Assembly: GCF_030145145.1 (NCBI RefSeq)
Contig: NZ_JAQYWD010000015.1
Coordinates: forward strand, 58,571 to 122,570
DNA length: 64,000 bases
Direction of reading: 5' to 3'
From: Desulfobacula sp.
GTDB lineage: Bacteria; Desulfobacterota; Desulfobacteria; Desulfobacterales; Desulfobacteraceae
The number at the start of each line of letters is the position of its first letter. Position 1 is the stretch's first letter. The translations under genes and the position numbers were made by a program. Under the pieces are notes generated by a model, which ran no database searches, was not told where the DNA came from, and saw only the letters and a list, made by a program, of their open reading frames with translations. Shown here one piece after another: positions 42,619 to 51,039 of the stretch.

Positions 42619-43077
42619 CTATTGAACAGGATAGCACCTGCCGTTGATGATCAAGGACAATTGGCCGTCTTTTTCCTGCATAAACTTTGACATCTTCAAA
42701 AGCGCTCGTGAACCGAATTTAACCGTATGTTCAGGGGTTTGAAGGTAAAGGTTATCGTCCCGGACAAACAGCTGCTCCCCGTCAAGTTTAAGGGTCTCAT
42801 TGTTATTTAGTGTCAGCAGAATGTCGTCTTTTTCTTTTATATCAATAACGAAAAGTGCGGTATCTTCATAAGGGAAATACACTTTTTCTTCATGATCATC
42901 GGTCACCTGGTGAACATAATACCCGTTTTCATCTTTTCGTATGCTGGCATTAAAATATTTTATAATTCTGGGATGTTCGAATTTACCGTGTTCGTTATGC
43001 CAGGTGCCGTTTTTATCCATCCAGAAAACAGCCTCTTCCTTTGATATCAAGATTTGTTTACGCTCTTTTGACACCAT
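42619..43077 (-). CDS. DUF1285-like protein
   Basis: The 152-residue protein resembles DUF1285: an N-terminal DKNGTWHNEHGKFEHPRIIKYFNASI near 21-46, where the family reads a similar DGTWxxxGxPIxR segment, then YYVHQVTDDHEEKVYFPYEDTALFV near 53-77 and a beta-rich C-terminus. The function of the family is unknown. The ribosome site is AGGAGTGC before ATG 43077. It lies downstream of the oad locus on the same strand, after a gap of about 100 bases. Confidence 0.62.
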   Translation of the reverse strand: MVSKERKQILISKEEAVFWMDKNGTWHNEHGKFEHPRIIKYFNASIRKDENGYYVHQVTDDHEEKVYFPYEDTALFVIDIKEKDDILLTLNNNETLKLDGEQLFVRDDNLYLQTPEHTVKFGSRALLKMSKFMQEKDGQLSLIINGRCYPVQ

Positions 43078-43180
43078 TTTGCACTCCTATATTGACCTGA
43101 AGAAAACGGGTGTAAAAACAACTTCTTTTTACACCCGTTAAAATTCCGGACCAAACCGATCAAAAAATGTTAAAGCTGAA

Positions 43181-43309
43181 TCAAAGCATCAAACTCCATA
43201 AAACACCCGCTGCAATAGCGGACCCGATAACGCCGGACACACTGGGTGCCATGGCATAACATTCATAAGAAATCTGTTTGGCCTTTGAGTGTCCCGTCAA
43301 ACCCGCCAT
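43181..43309 (-). pseudogene. Detached duplicate of the C-terminal tail of OadB
   Basis: Forty-two codons end in YAMAPSVSGVIGSAIAAGVL followed by WSLML and a stop. They align with the end of the intact OadB encoded just upstream on the same strand (HAMACNSSGVIGSAVCAGIL, then WSFMM). The first codons (MAGLTGHSKAKQISYEC) resemble the region just before that in other OadB proteins. The fragment begins 8 bases after the OadB stop and has no plausible independent role. It is most simply the remnant of a second oadB copy, or of the original 3' end left after a recombination. Confidence 0.75.
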
Positions 43310-43316
43310 CTAATCC

Positions 43317-44441
43317 TTACATCATAAAGCTCCACAGGATACCGGCGCAAACAGCAGATCCGATGACGCCTGAAGAGTTACAGGCCATTGCATGCATCAG
43401 CAGGAAATTAGTCGGGTCTTCCTTAAGGGCCACCAGATGAACTTCACGTGCTGAACCGGGTACTGCTGAAACACCGGCAGCCCCAAGCAGCGGATTGATC
43501 TTATCTTTCATAAAGAAGTTCATGATCTTGGCAAAAATAACGCCTGATGCTGTGGCAATGCTGAATGCAAGGGCACCCAGCGCAAAAATACCGACTGATT
43601 TGGGGGTAAGAAAGATATCACCCTGGGTTGAAGCACCAACAGTTAAACCTAAAAAGATTGTCGCCGTATCAACGATCGCATTGCTCGCAGTTTTGGCCAG
43701 GCGATCAACCACACCCGACTCTTTCATGATGTTACCGAAGAAAAAGGTGCCCAGCAGCGGAATGGAAGCCGGAGCCAGAAAACAGCAAAGTAACAAGCCG
43801 ACCACTGGAAAGACCACTAGCTCTTTTTTGGATACCGTTCGAGAATCGGACATACGGATAAGCCGTTCCTCGCGGCTAGTCAATAGTCGCATGATCGGTG
43901 GCTGAATAAGGGGGATCAGTGCCATATATGAGTAGGCTGCTATGGCGATTGGACCGATCAGGTGAGGTGCCAGCTTGGCGGTTAAAAAAATTGAGGTGGG
44001 TCCGTCAGCGCCGCCAATCATAGCGATAGAGGCCGCCTCTTTCGGCATGAACCCTAACGCCATCGCACTCAGCAGCGTTGCCCAGATGCCGGTCTGAGCG
44101 GCAGCACCTAAAAGCATGAGTTTGGGCCTTGCCAGCAGTGAGGAAAAATCTGTCATCGCCCCGAGCCCAAGAAAAACGATGGATGGATAGAGGCCGGTGG
44201 TAACCCCGAAGTAAAGATAGTGCAGGACACTGTTTTGCTCATAGATTCCCAGCCCGAAGCCTTTGAAAAATGGGATATTACCTACCAGAATACCAAAACC
44301 AATAGGCAGTAACAGGAGGGGTTCATACTGTTTGGCAATGGCCAGGTAAACAAATAAAATGCCGATGGCCAGCATAATAATTTGTCGATAATCTGCAAGA
44401 TAAAATCCGGTATTCGATAAAAACTGGAGAAGCAGTTCCAT
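43317..44441 (-). CDS. oadB: Sodium-pumping decarboxylase beta subunit (OadB/GcdB/MmdB family)
   Basis: The 374-residue integral membrane protein has the family hallmarks: LYPSIVFLGLGAMTDF near 84-99, IGGADGPTSIFLTAKLAPHL near 141-160 with the sodium-site Asp, and GASTQGDIFLTPKSVGIF near 267. The beta subunit decarboxylates the carboxybiotin of oxaloacetate, methylmalonyl-CoA or glutaconyl-CoA decarboxylase and exports sodium. The gene looks intact, with AGGAAAAG as ribosome site. However, its upstream partner (an oadG-like gene) has two in-frame stops, and a second copy of its own tail lies downstream, so the locus is partly decayed. Alpha and biotin-carrier subunits are not in the window. 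Confidence 0.88.
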   Translation of the reverse strand: MELLLQFLSNTGFYLADYRQIIMLAIGILFVYLAIAKQYEPLLLLPIGFGILVGNIPFFKGFGLGIYEQNSVLHYLYFGVTTGLYPSIVFLGLGAMTDFSSLLARPKLMLLGAAAQTGIWATLLSAMALGFMPKEAASIAMIGGADGPTSIFLTAKLAPHLIGPIAIAAYSYMALIPLIQPPIMRLLTSREERLIRMSDSRTVSKKELVVFPVVGLLLCCFLAPASIPLLGTFFFGNIMKESGVVDRLAKTASNAIVDTATIFLGLTVGASTQGDIFLTPKSVGIFALGALAFSIATASGVIFAKIMNFFMKDKINPLLGAAGVSAVPGSAREVHLVALKEDPTNFLLMHAMACNSSGVIGSAVCAGILWSFMM

Positions 44442-44515
44442 TGTTCTTTTCCTAATTATTATATCTGTTTCATTTGAAAATTATTCACAACGCCTAAGTC
44501 TTATTCGGCCGGCGT

Positions 44516-44836
44516 TCATAACTTTAAAAAATCGCTCAACTCAAACGGTTGCTCAAGCTCGTCAATAAGCTTCTGATAGATTTTGGCTGTTTCCGAAATA
44601 TTGTTTGGTCATACATGGGGAACAAATATTTCATCCTTGCTCTTGACGATGGGTTCTGAGGTCTTTTCTATTTTTTTTTAAGGGGTCTCTTTAGGCTTTT
44701 TGTCAAAAATGGCTATTATCTTATGCAGTTGCGAGATGATAATGGACAGGATAGCTAATCCCGAGATTACTATCAGCGGGCCGGTAATGGCCATTGCCCA
44801 ACCATTATAAGCATTTATGGCTTCTAATCCGTACAA
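44516..44836 (-). pseudogene. OadG-like gamma subunit gene interrupted by two in-frame stops
   Basis: A single frame of 107 codons starts at TTG 44836, eight bases after AGGAG, and ends at 44516. The first 52 codons give a short membrane protein (GLEAINAYNGWAMAITGPL, one helix, then SQLHKIIAIFDKKPKETP) like OadG. A TAA at 44680-44678 and a TGA at 44611-44609 follow, with no frame change. The sequence after each stop remains sensible (KIEKTSEPIVKSKDEIF, then ETAKIYQKLIDELEQPFELS), and the second part resembles the soluble tail of longer OadG homologues. It is either a pseudogene or a gene now reduced to its 52-residue membrane part. The TTG start is also unusual. Confidence 0.72.
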
Positions 44837-44855
44837 TTTTATTCTCCTTTCTCAT

Positions 44856-45281
44856 TTATTGTGATCCTGTGGCTATAGCTCTTGTTTTTGAGGCTATTTT
44901 GTTAATTTTTTTCATTATTTTTTCACCAAGCGCATTGTCTCTCTGGATCAGCTCAACAAAATCCCTGCTTGATATTTCCAGCACCTCACCGTCTTCTTTG
45001 GCTGTAATGGTTCCGATATAGTGGAATGGAGAGATAACTGTAGACCAGCCCATAATTTCACCCGTCCGCTCACAAGTCATCGAACGACCTTCTTCGAAAG
45101 CGACCTCATAAGTTCCGGAGATGATAATGAAGAAAGTGAGTGCCGGAGTTCCTTTTTCAATGAGGACCTCACCGGCCTCGACACTTCTGGATTTAAGCGC
45201 TGATGCCCACGTTTCCAACTCATGTTGTTTAAAATCCGCAAAAAATTTGAGTGGCTTAAGAATATGCGAATCAATACTCAT
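44856..45281 (-). CDS. Cyclic-nucleotide-binding (CRP-like cNMP) domain protein
   Basis: I choose ATG 45281 (MSIDSHILKPLKFF, 141 residues) because AAGGAG lies 8 bases upstream. The product is a single cNMP-binding beta-roll: ETWASALKSRSVEAGEVLIEKG near 22-43, FFIIISGTYEVAFEEG near 50-65 and GEIMGWSTVISPFHYIGTITAKEDGEVLEIS near 73-103. A helical tail follows but no DNA-binding domain. It is translationally coupled to a truncated copy upstream (start codon inside the end of that frame) and precedes the decayed oadG. It may sense a nucleotide and bind a partner, but nothing identifies the partner. Confidence 0.8.
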   Translation of the reverse strand: MSIDSHILKPLKFFADFKQHELETWASALKSRSVEAGEVLIEKGTPALTFFIIISGTYEVAFEEGRSMTCERTGEIMGWSTVISPFHYIGTITAKEDGEVLEISSRDFVELIQRDNALGEKIMKKINKIASKTRAIATGSQ

Positions 45282-45420
45282 AACTGGCTCCTTTGCTTGC
45301 GAGGATATCACCAGAAGAAACTTCCCGTTGATCGAAAAAAGTTTCCAACTGTTCGATATCACTATTGTCAAGCCCGCCAAAAACAGCGGATCGTTTTAAT
45401 ATGCTTTGTATATCACTCAT
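45271..45420 (-). pseudogene. Truncated cNMP-binding domain gene (N-terminal 49 codons)
   Basis: From ATG 45420 a 49-codon frame reads MSDIQSILKRSAVFGGL, then EQLETFFDQREVSSGDILASKG, and stops at 45271. It aligns with the first 45 residues of the intact cNMP-binding protein encoded just downstream (IDSHILKPLKFFADF, ETWASALKSRSVEAGEVLIEKG). It therefore looks like a tandem homologue cut short after the second beta strand. Its end overlaps the start of the intact gene (ATGAGTATTGA), so if translated it would couple expression of the second. AGGG lies a few bases before the ATG. Confidence 0.68.
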
Positions 45421-45651
45421 TATACCCTAGTAAAAATACGTTACTCGTTTAAACCGATTTCATTCAAACATATTTTATCGGTTCTGTCGATAGAAAAATG
45501 CTACTTTATAGCTATATAATTTAATTTCAGAAAACAGCCCGCCAGTCGAAAAAAATCCGCTGAGATTTCACCCATCATTATTGTTGACTGGAAGCCCCTA
45601 AATATCGTATTATCCTTAAAATTTTAATCAACTTATCAAAGGAGTCCAGCA

Positions 45652-46809
45652 ATGAAAAAATGGGTGATCGGCATATTCATTTGTTCTATATTTTTTATCG
45701 GGTTTTCAACCACTGTCTTTTCCAGCGACAAACCGTTAAAAGCCGGCTTTATTTATGTGGGTCCTGTGGGGGATTATGGATGGTCCCACGCCCATGATCT
45801 GGGTCGGCAATATGCCGAAAAAAAATTCCCCTGGCTTGAAACCATTTTTGTGGAATCTGTTGCAGAATCAGACAGTTCAAGGATTATTGACCGACTGATC
45901 CAGCAGCAAAAATGTGATGTGGTGTTCACCACCAGTTTCGGTTACATGGACGATACTGTTGCAGCCGGCACCCGATATCCGGACAAACTGTTCATGCATT
46001 GTTCAGGATTCAAGCGATCCGATAATGTGGGAACGTATTTTGGTGATCTTTACCAGATGTATTACCTGAACGGACTCATGGCCGGCGCATTGACCAAGAC
46101 CGATAAAATCGGCTATGTGGCGGCATTCCCCATCCCGGAACTGGTCCGTCATATTAATGCCTATGCCATGGGTATCAAGGCGGCAAACCCTGCGGCCAAA
46201 CTCCATGTAAAATGGATCTATGCCTGGTATGGACCGGACAAAGCCAAAGAAGCAGCAGAAGCCTTGATTGCAGAAGGGTGTGATGCCCTTGCCTTTACCG
46301 AAGATACACCGGCTGTCATTGAAGTCGGCCAGAGCCATGCTGAAAAAGGCAAACAGATTTATACGTTCAGCCACTATTCTGCCATGCAGCCGTATGGGGT
46401 TGATTCGGTTGTGTCAGGACAGCTCATGAACTGGGGCGGCATGTATGCCAAAATCCTGGAAGACATTCATAACAACACCTGGACCAATGCGGATCTGTGG
46501 TGGCTGGCCAAAGAAAACGCAGCCATCCTTGGCGGCAGTGAAACCGATATCATCAATCCCAAGTTTGTGGGTGAGTTGAAAAATGCCATGATCAATTCAA
46601 AGGAATTCGGTAAAATCTCTGCCTATGATCTTGTCCTCAAACGCTATGCCCAGATGAAACAGGGGGTTGATGTCTTTGATCCGTATACCGGACCCATCTT
46701 TGACAATCAGGGCAATTTAAAAATAAAAGCCGGTGAAACCGCATCAAAAGATGATTTGATCAGCATCATGTATTATGTGGACAATGTTGAAGGAACCCTC
46801 CCCAAATAA
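45652..46809 (+). CDS. BMP family ABC transporter substrate-binding protein (nucleoside type)
   Basis: The 385-residue exported protein has a cleavable signal peptide (about residues 1-24, ending VFSS). The BMP/PnrA-like binding fold follows: KAGFIYVGPVGDYGWSHAHDLGR near 31-53, DVVFTTSFGYMDDTV near 89 and GYVAAFPIPELVRHINAYAMGIKA near 155-178. These proteins bind purine nucleosides or riboflavin-like ligands in the periplasm. It is the first gene of a four-gene importer and has a strong AAAGGAG site. A hairpin just after it (46824-46858) probably raises its transcript level relative to the membrane genes. Confidence 0.9.
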   Translation: MKKWVIGIFICSIFFIGFSTTVFSSDKPLKAGFIYVGPVGDYGWSHAHDLGRQYAEKKFPWLETIFVESVAESDSSRIIDRLIQQQKCDVVFTTSFGYMDDTVAAGTRYPDKLFMHCSGFKRSDNVGTYFGDLYQMYYLNGLMAGALTKTDKIGYVAAFPIPELVRHINAYAMGIKAANPAAKLHVKWIYAWYGPDKAKEAAEALIAEGCDALAFTEDTPAVIEVGQSHAEKGKQIYTFSHYSAMQPYGVDSVVSGQLMNWGGMYAKILEDIHNNTWTNADLWWLAKENAAILGGSETDIINPKFVGELKNAMINSKEFGKISAYDLVLKRYAQMKQGVDVFDPYTGPIFDNQGNLKIKAGETASKDDLISIMYYVDNVEGTLPK

Positions 46810-46823
46810 TTATCAGTCAGTCT

Positions 46824-46858
46824 GATAAAAGCCGGGACAGATTTTCCCGGCTTTTATC
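46824..46858 (+). terminator. Hairpin between binding protein and ATPase genes (attenuator-like)
   Basis: A 14-base perfect stem (GATAAAAGCCGGGA with TCCCGGCTTTTATC) has a 7-base loop and a T-containing descending arm, 14 bases after the substrate-binding protein stop and 11 bases before the ATPase start. It fits partial termination or mRNA stabilisation within an ABC operon. Confidence 0.7.
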
Positions 46859-46869
46859 AAAAGAGCCTT

Positions 46870-48384
46870 ATGAAAAAAATCCAACGCCTTGAAATGAACG
46901 CCATCTCAAAATCATTTCACGGCATCCATGCCAATCAAGATATTAATCTTGTGGTTGAATCCGGTGAAATTCTGGGGCTTTTAGGTGAAAACGGTGCCGG
47001 AAAAACCACCTTGATGAATATCCTGTACGGACTTTATCAGCCCGATTCCGGCCAGATTAAAATCAACGGCAACCCCATCCGCATCAACAATCCGGTTGAA
47101 TCCATCACCCATGGCATTGGCATGGTGCATCAACATTTCATGCTCATCCAGAACCATTCTGTCATTGAAAATATTGCCCTGGGGTATAAAGACACGCCCT
47201 TTTTTTTTCCCAAAATAAGTATCAGAAAAAAAGTCGAGCAATTTTCCAAACAATTTGATTTTCACATGGATACGGAAAAAAAGGTGTGGCAGCTGTCTGC
47301 CGGGGAACAGCAGCGGGTGGAAATTATCAAAGCCCTTTTAAACGGGGCAGACCTTCTGATCCTTGATGAACCCACATCCGTCCTCACCCCCCTGGAAATA
47401 AAAGAATTGATCGCCATCATGCGGGAAATGAAAGCCAAAGGTCACATGATCATTTTCATCTCCCACAAGCTGGATGAAATCATGGACATCTGTGACCGGG
47501 TGGTGGTGCTTCAAAAGGGGAAAATTGCGGGCAGTGCAGACACCCGGAACACTGACAAAAAAGCCCTTGCACGGATGATGGTGGGCCGGGATGTGGTCTT
47601 TAATATCAACAGGGAACGACTGACCCGGGGCGAACGAGTCCTGAGCATTGAAAACCTTAATGTCTTTGGAGAAAAAGGATTTCAGGTGGTCAAAAATATT
47701 TCATTTGACCTGTTTAAAAATGAAATTTTCGGTATTGCAGGGGTTTCCGGAAACGGCCAGCGCGAGCTGGCTGAAGCCATCACCGGCATCCGGCCCATCG
47801 CATCGGGTAAGGTCACCATCAATGGCAAGGATATCACCAACACATCCCCCAGACACATTTATGATAACGGTGTTTCCCATGTACCGGAAGAACGGATCCG
47901 ATTCGGCATTGCCCCGGGTCTCTTCTTATACGACAATGCCATTTTAAAACAACATCACTTGAAAAAATTTTCCAAGCGATATTTCCTGAATTACAGCCAG
48001 GTTAAACATCATACAAACACCATTGTGGATCGATTCAAGGTGTCCACCCATTCCATCAACAACCAGATCCGGAACCTTTCCGGCGGGAACATTCAAAAAC
48101 TCATCCTGGGCAGAGAAATCAGCGAGCAGCCCCAGCTGCTTGTGGCCTCCCACCCGACGTATGGACTGGATGTGGGGGCAACCGAATTCTTGAGAAAACA
48201 TCTCCTGCACCTCCGGAAACAGGGAAGCAGTGTCCTCTTGTTTTCCGAAGATCTTGAAGAAATATTTGAACTTTGTGACCGGGTGGCCGTTATTTTTCAA
48301 GGTGAATTTATGGCCATTCTTGATTCCGATGATGAGCGGTTTTCGGATATCGGTCTGATGATGGCCGGTTCAAAAAGAATCTGA
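46870..48384 (+). CDS. Nucleoside-type ABC transporter ATP-binding protein (two NBDs)
   Basis: The 504-residue protein has two ABC ATPase domains, as in YufO/RbsA-type importers. NBD1 carries Walker A GENGAGKTT near 39-47, signature LSAGEQQRVEI near 142 and Walker B LLILDEPTSVLTP near 162. NBD2 carries a Walker-A-like GVSGNGQRELAEA near 295, where the lysine is replaced as usual for this subfamily, and LSGGNIQKLILGREI near 403. The LVASHPTYGLDVGA block near 425 replaces the usual DEP motif of NBD2. The degenerate second site is typical of the group. It energises uptake through the two permeases that follow. Confidence 0.91.
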   Translation: MKKIQRLEMNAISKSFHGIHANQDINLVVESGEILGLLGENGAGKTTLMNILYGLYQPDSGQIKINGNPIRINNPVESITHGIGMVHQHFMLIQNHSVIENIALGYKDTPFFFPKISIRKKVEQFSKQFDFHMDTEKKVWQLSAGEQQRVEIIKALLNGADLLILDEPTSVLTPLEIKELIAIMREMKAKGHMIIFISHKLDEIMDICDRVVVLQKGKIAGSADTRNTDKKALARMMVGRDVVFNINRERLTRGERVLSIENLNVFGEKGFQVVKNISFDLFKNEIFGIAGVSGNGQRELAEAITGIRPIASGKVTINGKDITNTSPRHIYDNGVSHVPEERIRFGIAPGLFLYDNAILKQHHLKKFSKRYFLNYSQVKHHTNTIVDRFKVSTHSINNQIRNLSGGNIQKLILGREISEQPQLLVASHPTYGLDVGATEFLRKHLLHLRKQGSSVLLFSEDLEEIFELCDRVAVIFQGEFMAILDSDDERFSDIGLMMAGSKRI

Positions 48385-48402
48385 TCCAGTGGGATAAAAC
48401 CA

Positions 48403-49482
48403 ATGATAACCATAAAAACAACAGACCGATACAATATCACAGCTTTCAGATCCTTTATGACCATTATCCTTTCTCTCGTTGCCGGGTTAGGGGTTATCAG
48501 TATTATTTTTCTGATGGCGGGGGTTAATCCCCTGCATGCCATTTCTGAAATATTTTCAGGATCGTTCGGATCAATATACGGGTTCAAGGAAACCCTGACC
48601 AAAGCCATTCCCCTGATACTCATCGGCGCGGGCCTGACCCTTGCGTTCCGGGCCAAATTCTGGAACATTGGTGCTGAAGGTCAATTGTTAATGGGCGCAA
48701 TTTTTGCGACCTGGGTGGGGCTCACCTTTGGAGAACTGCTGCCACCGTATTTTATTGTCCCTTTAATTTTTCTGGCAGGTTTTATCGGTGGGGGATTATG
48801 GGGAATTATTCCCGCCATCTTAAAAATAAAATATTCGATTAACGAAGTTATTTCCACGTTAATGCTCAATTATATCTGTGCTGAATTGTTAACCATGCTC
48901 ATTGTCGGGCCCTGGAAAGGGAAAACCCGGTTCGGATTTCCCGGAACCAATAATCTGCCGGATTCTGCCATTTTAGGCCTGATTCCAGGCTCCCGGATTC
49001 ACTATGCCACATTGATCCTGGCCATCCTGTGTGCTATTGTCTTGTGTGTGGTCATTTATAAAACGCGCTTCGGATATGAAGCAAGGGTGGTGGGTGAAAA
49101 CCCGGACGCGGGAAAATATGCCGGGATCAATTTTTTAAAAACCAGCCTGATTCTCATGGCCATCAGCGGTGGACTTGCCGGTTTAGCCGGCGTGGGCGAG
49201 GTGGCCGGCATTCATCACTATCTCGGGTATCCGGCGTCGGTCTCATCGGGATATGGATTCACCGCCATCATTGTGGCATGGCTGGCCAAATTAAATCCGC
49301 TGTTCACCATTATTTCAGGGATCTTTTTTGCCGGGATTCTGGTGGGCGGTGATGCCATTCAGATATCACTGGGACTGCCGGCAGCGACAGTTGAGATTGT
49401 GAACGGAACATTATTGATATTTTTAATTATGGGGGATTATTTTTTAAACCATAAAATCACCCTTCAATTTTCACACACATAA
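48403..49482 (+). CDS. Nucleoside-type ABC transporter permease (YufP-like)
   Basis: The 359-residue membrane protein of the BPD_transp_2 (RbsC/LivH) family has about nine helices. Conserved blocks are AIPLILIGAGLTLAFRAKFWNIGAEGQLLMGA near 67-98, SINEVISTLMLNYICAELL near 146 and ARVVGENPDAGKYAGIN near 227. It lies 18 bases after the ATPase gene and forms the membrane channel with the next permease. The substrate is inferred as a nucleoside from the BMP-type binding protein. Confidence 0.91.
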   Translation: MITIKTTDRYNITAFRSFMTIILSLVAGLGVISIIFLMAGVNPLHAISEIFSGSFGSIYGFKETLTKAIPLILIGAGLTLAFRAKFWNIGAEGQLLMGAIFATWVGLTFGELLPPYFIVPLIFLAGFIGGGLWGIIPAILKIKYSINEVISTLMLNYICAELLTMLIVGPWKGKTRFGFPGTNNLPDSAILGLIPGSRIHYATLILAILCAIVLCVVIYKTRFGYEARVVGENPDAGKYAGINFLKTSLILMAISGGLAGLAGVGEVAGIHHYLGYPASVSSGYGFTAIIVAWLAKLNPLFTIISGIFFAGILVGGDAIQISLGLPAATVEIVNGTLLIFLIMGDYFLNHKITLQFSHT

Positions 49483-49493
49483 GGATGCACTGA

Positions 49494-50414
49494 ATGGAAG
49501 ATATTATTATTTCAACACTTCAAAGGGCCATGGTTGCAGGAACACCCCTACTCCTGGCCACAACAGGTGAAGTGATTTGTGAAAGATCCGGCATCCTGAA
49601 TCTCGGCGTTGAAGGGGTCATGGCAATGGGAGCAGTGACCGCCTTTATCGTTACCATAACAACCGGTCAGCCCTGGCTGGGTGTTCTGGTGGCCATTGGC
49701 GCAGGAATGGCCATTTCCATCATTCATGCCTTTGCTTCTATCACCCTGCAGGCCAACCAGGTGGTATCCGGACTGGCCTTAACCATGCTGGGGTTAGGAC
49801 TTTCCGGCATGATCGGCAAACCCTATGTGGGCAAACCCCTCTCCATAAAAATGGATGACTGGACCATTCCCTATTTATCGGATATCCCTTATCTGGGAAA
49901 AATTTTATTCACCCAGAGCCCCTTTTTCTATCTGGCGATCTTTCTGGCCCTGGTCGCCTGGTTTTTTCTTGAAAGAACCCGCCTGGGGATACAGATCCGG
50001 TCCACGGGTGAAAATCCAAGGGCCACGGAAACCCAAGGGGTCAATGTCTTCCGGCTGAGATATTTAAGTGTGCTCATCGGTGGTGGATTTTCCGCGCTTG
50101 CCGGGGCCCACCTGTCCATATCCTATTCCAAATCCTGGATAGAAGGAATGACGGCCGGGAGAGGATGGATCGCCATTGCGCTGACCATCTTTGCCCTCTG
50201 GAACCCCGGGCGGGCCATCTGGGCAGCCTTCCTGTTCGGCGGTATTTTTGTGGTCCAGTATTTGATGCAGCCCCTGGGGATTTCACCCAATTTTCTGGCC
50301 ATGCTTCCCTATCTGGCAACCTTAATCATCCTGTTCCTGATCAGCCTCAAAGACCCCAGAAAATTAAATGCCCCAGCCATGCTTGGAGAACCCTATAAGC
50401 GGGGTGAAAGATAA
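49494..50414 (+). CDS. Nucleoside-type ABC transporter permease (YufQ-like)
   Basis: The 306-residue membrane protein is the second BPD_transp_2 permease of the importer. Family blocks are TLQRAMVAGTPLLLATTGEVICERSGILNLGVEG near 7-40, TLQANQVVSGLALTMLGLGLS near 83 and IQIRSTGENPRATETQGVNV near 164. It lies 11 bases after the first permease and is the last gene of the operon. No nucleoside-catabolic genes follow. Confidence 0.91.
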   Translation: MEDIIISTLQRAMVAGTPLLLATTGEVICERSGILNLGVEGVMAMGAVTAFIVTITTGQPWLGVLVAIGAGMAISIIHAFASITLQANQVVSGLALTMLGLGLSGMIGKPYVGKPLSIKMDDWTIPYLSDIPYLGKILFTQSPFFYLAIFLALVAWFFLERTRLGIQIRSTGENPRATETQGVNVFRLRYLSVLIGGGFSALAGAHLSISYSKSWIEGMTAGRGWIAIALTIFALWNPGRAIWAAFLFGGIFVVQYLMQPLGISPNFLAMLPYLATLIILFLISLKDPRKLNAPAMLGEPYKRGER

Positions 50415-50489
50415 CAAACCTTTTGACTTTTCAGGGAAATTTATCGATAATTTAAAAATACGTCATCGTTCCATTTAAAAGGAGAGACT

Positions 50490-51023
50490 ATGCCCGAACC
50501 AATGGCATCCATTGATGAAATTTCAAAACTATTTTTGAAAACCGCTCAGCGGACGCTTCAAACCGTAACCCAGCAGGACGTAACCTATTCTTCGACCATC
50601 CAGAAAATCCCTAAAACATCCATGAAACCCGATTTGACCTGTTTTGTCCAGTTCAATGGAGACTATAACGGGCTTGTGGTGATAAATTTTTCTGCCAATG
50701 CTGCATTTGAAATCTATACCTCTTATATGACGGCCATGGGAATGCCCAAAGAAGAACTAGCCACAACCGTTTCCGACCCGGACGTCACAGATACCATCGG
50801 CGAAATTACCAACCAGATCATGGGACAGCTGACCCGGGAAATCGAAGGACAATACAACCTGAATGCCTTGATAGGACAGCCCAAAGCCCTGACCCTGAAC
50901 AGTTCCATCACCCTTGTCATTGATTCCGATTACCGGGAAAACAGGCGGTTATCTTTTAAAATAGGTCATTACAATTTTCGAATTGAAATCGCAATGGAGC
51001 ACACCGAATTTGTTCATATTTAA
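50490..51023 (+). CDS. CheX-like (possibly DUF3334) protein
   Basis: The 177-residue soluble protein resembles CheX/CheC-type chemotaxis phosphatase folds. VQFNGDYNGLVVINFSANAAFEI near residues 48-70 and DPDVTDTIGEITNQIMGQLTREI near 92-114 correspond to the helical ExxN-type segment of that fold, here EITN near residue 100. I tentatively link it to DUF3334. Whether it dephosphorylates a response regulator is inference; no chemotaxis gene is nearby. It has a strong ribosome site (AAAGGAG) and its end is close to the M48 protease start. Confidence 0.6.
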   Translation: MPEPMASIDEISKLFLKTAQRTLQTVTQQDVTYSSTIQKIPKTSMKPDLTCFVQFNGDYNGLVVINFSANAAFEIYTSYMTAMGMPKEELATTVSDPDVTDTIGEITNQIMGQLTREIEGQYNLNALIGQPKALTLNSSITLVIDSDYRENRRLSFKIGHYNFRIEIAMEHTEFVHI

Positions 51024-51039
51024 TAAAAACAAAGGGGTG

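Noticed and set aside
44609..44611. Selenocysteine at the TGA of the oadG-like gene
   Set aside because: No SECIS-like hairpin is evident, a TAA stop occurs earlier in the same frame, and OadG is not a selenoprotein family.
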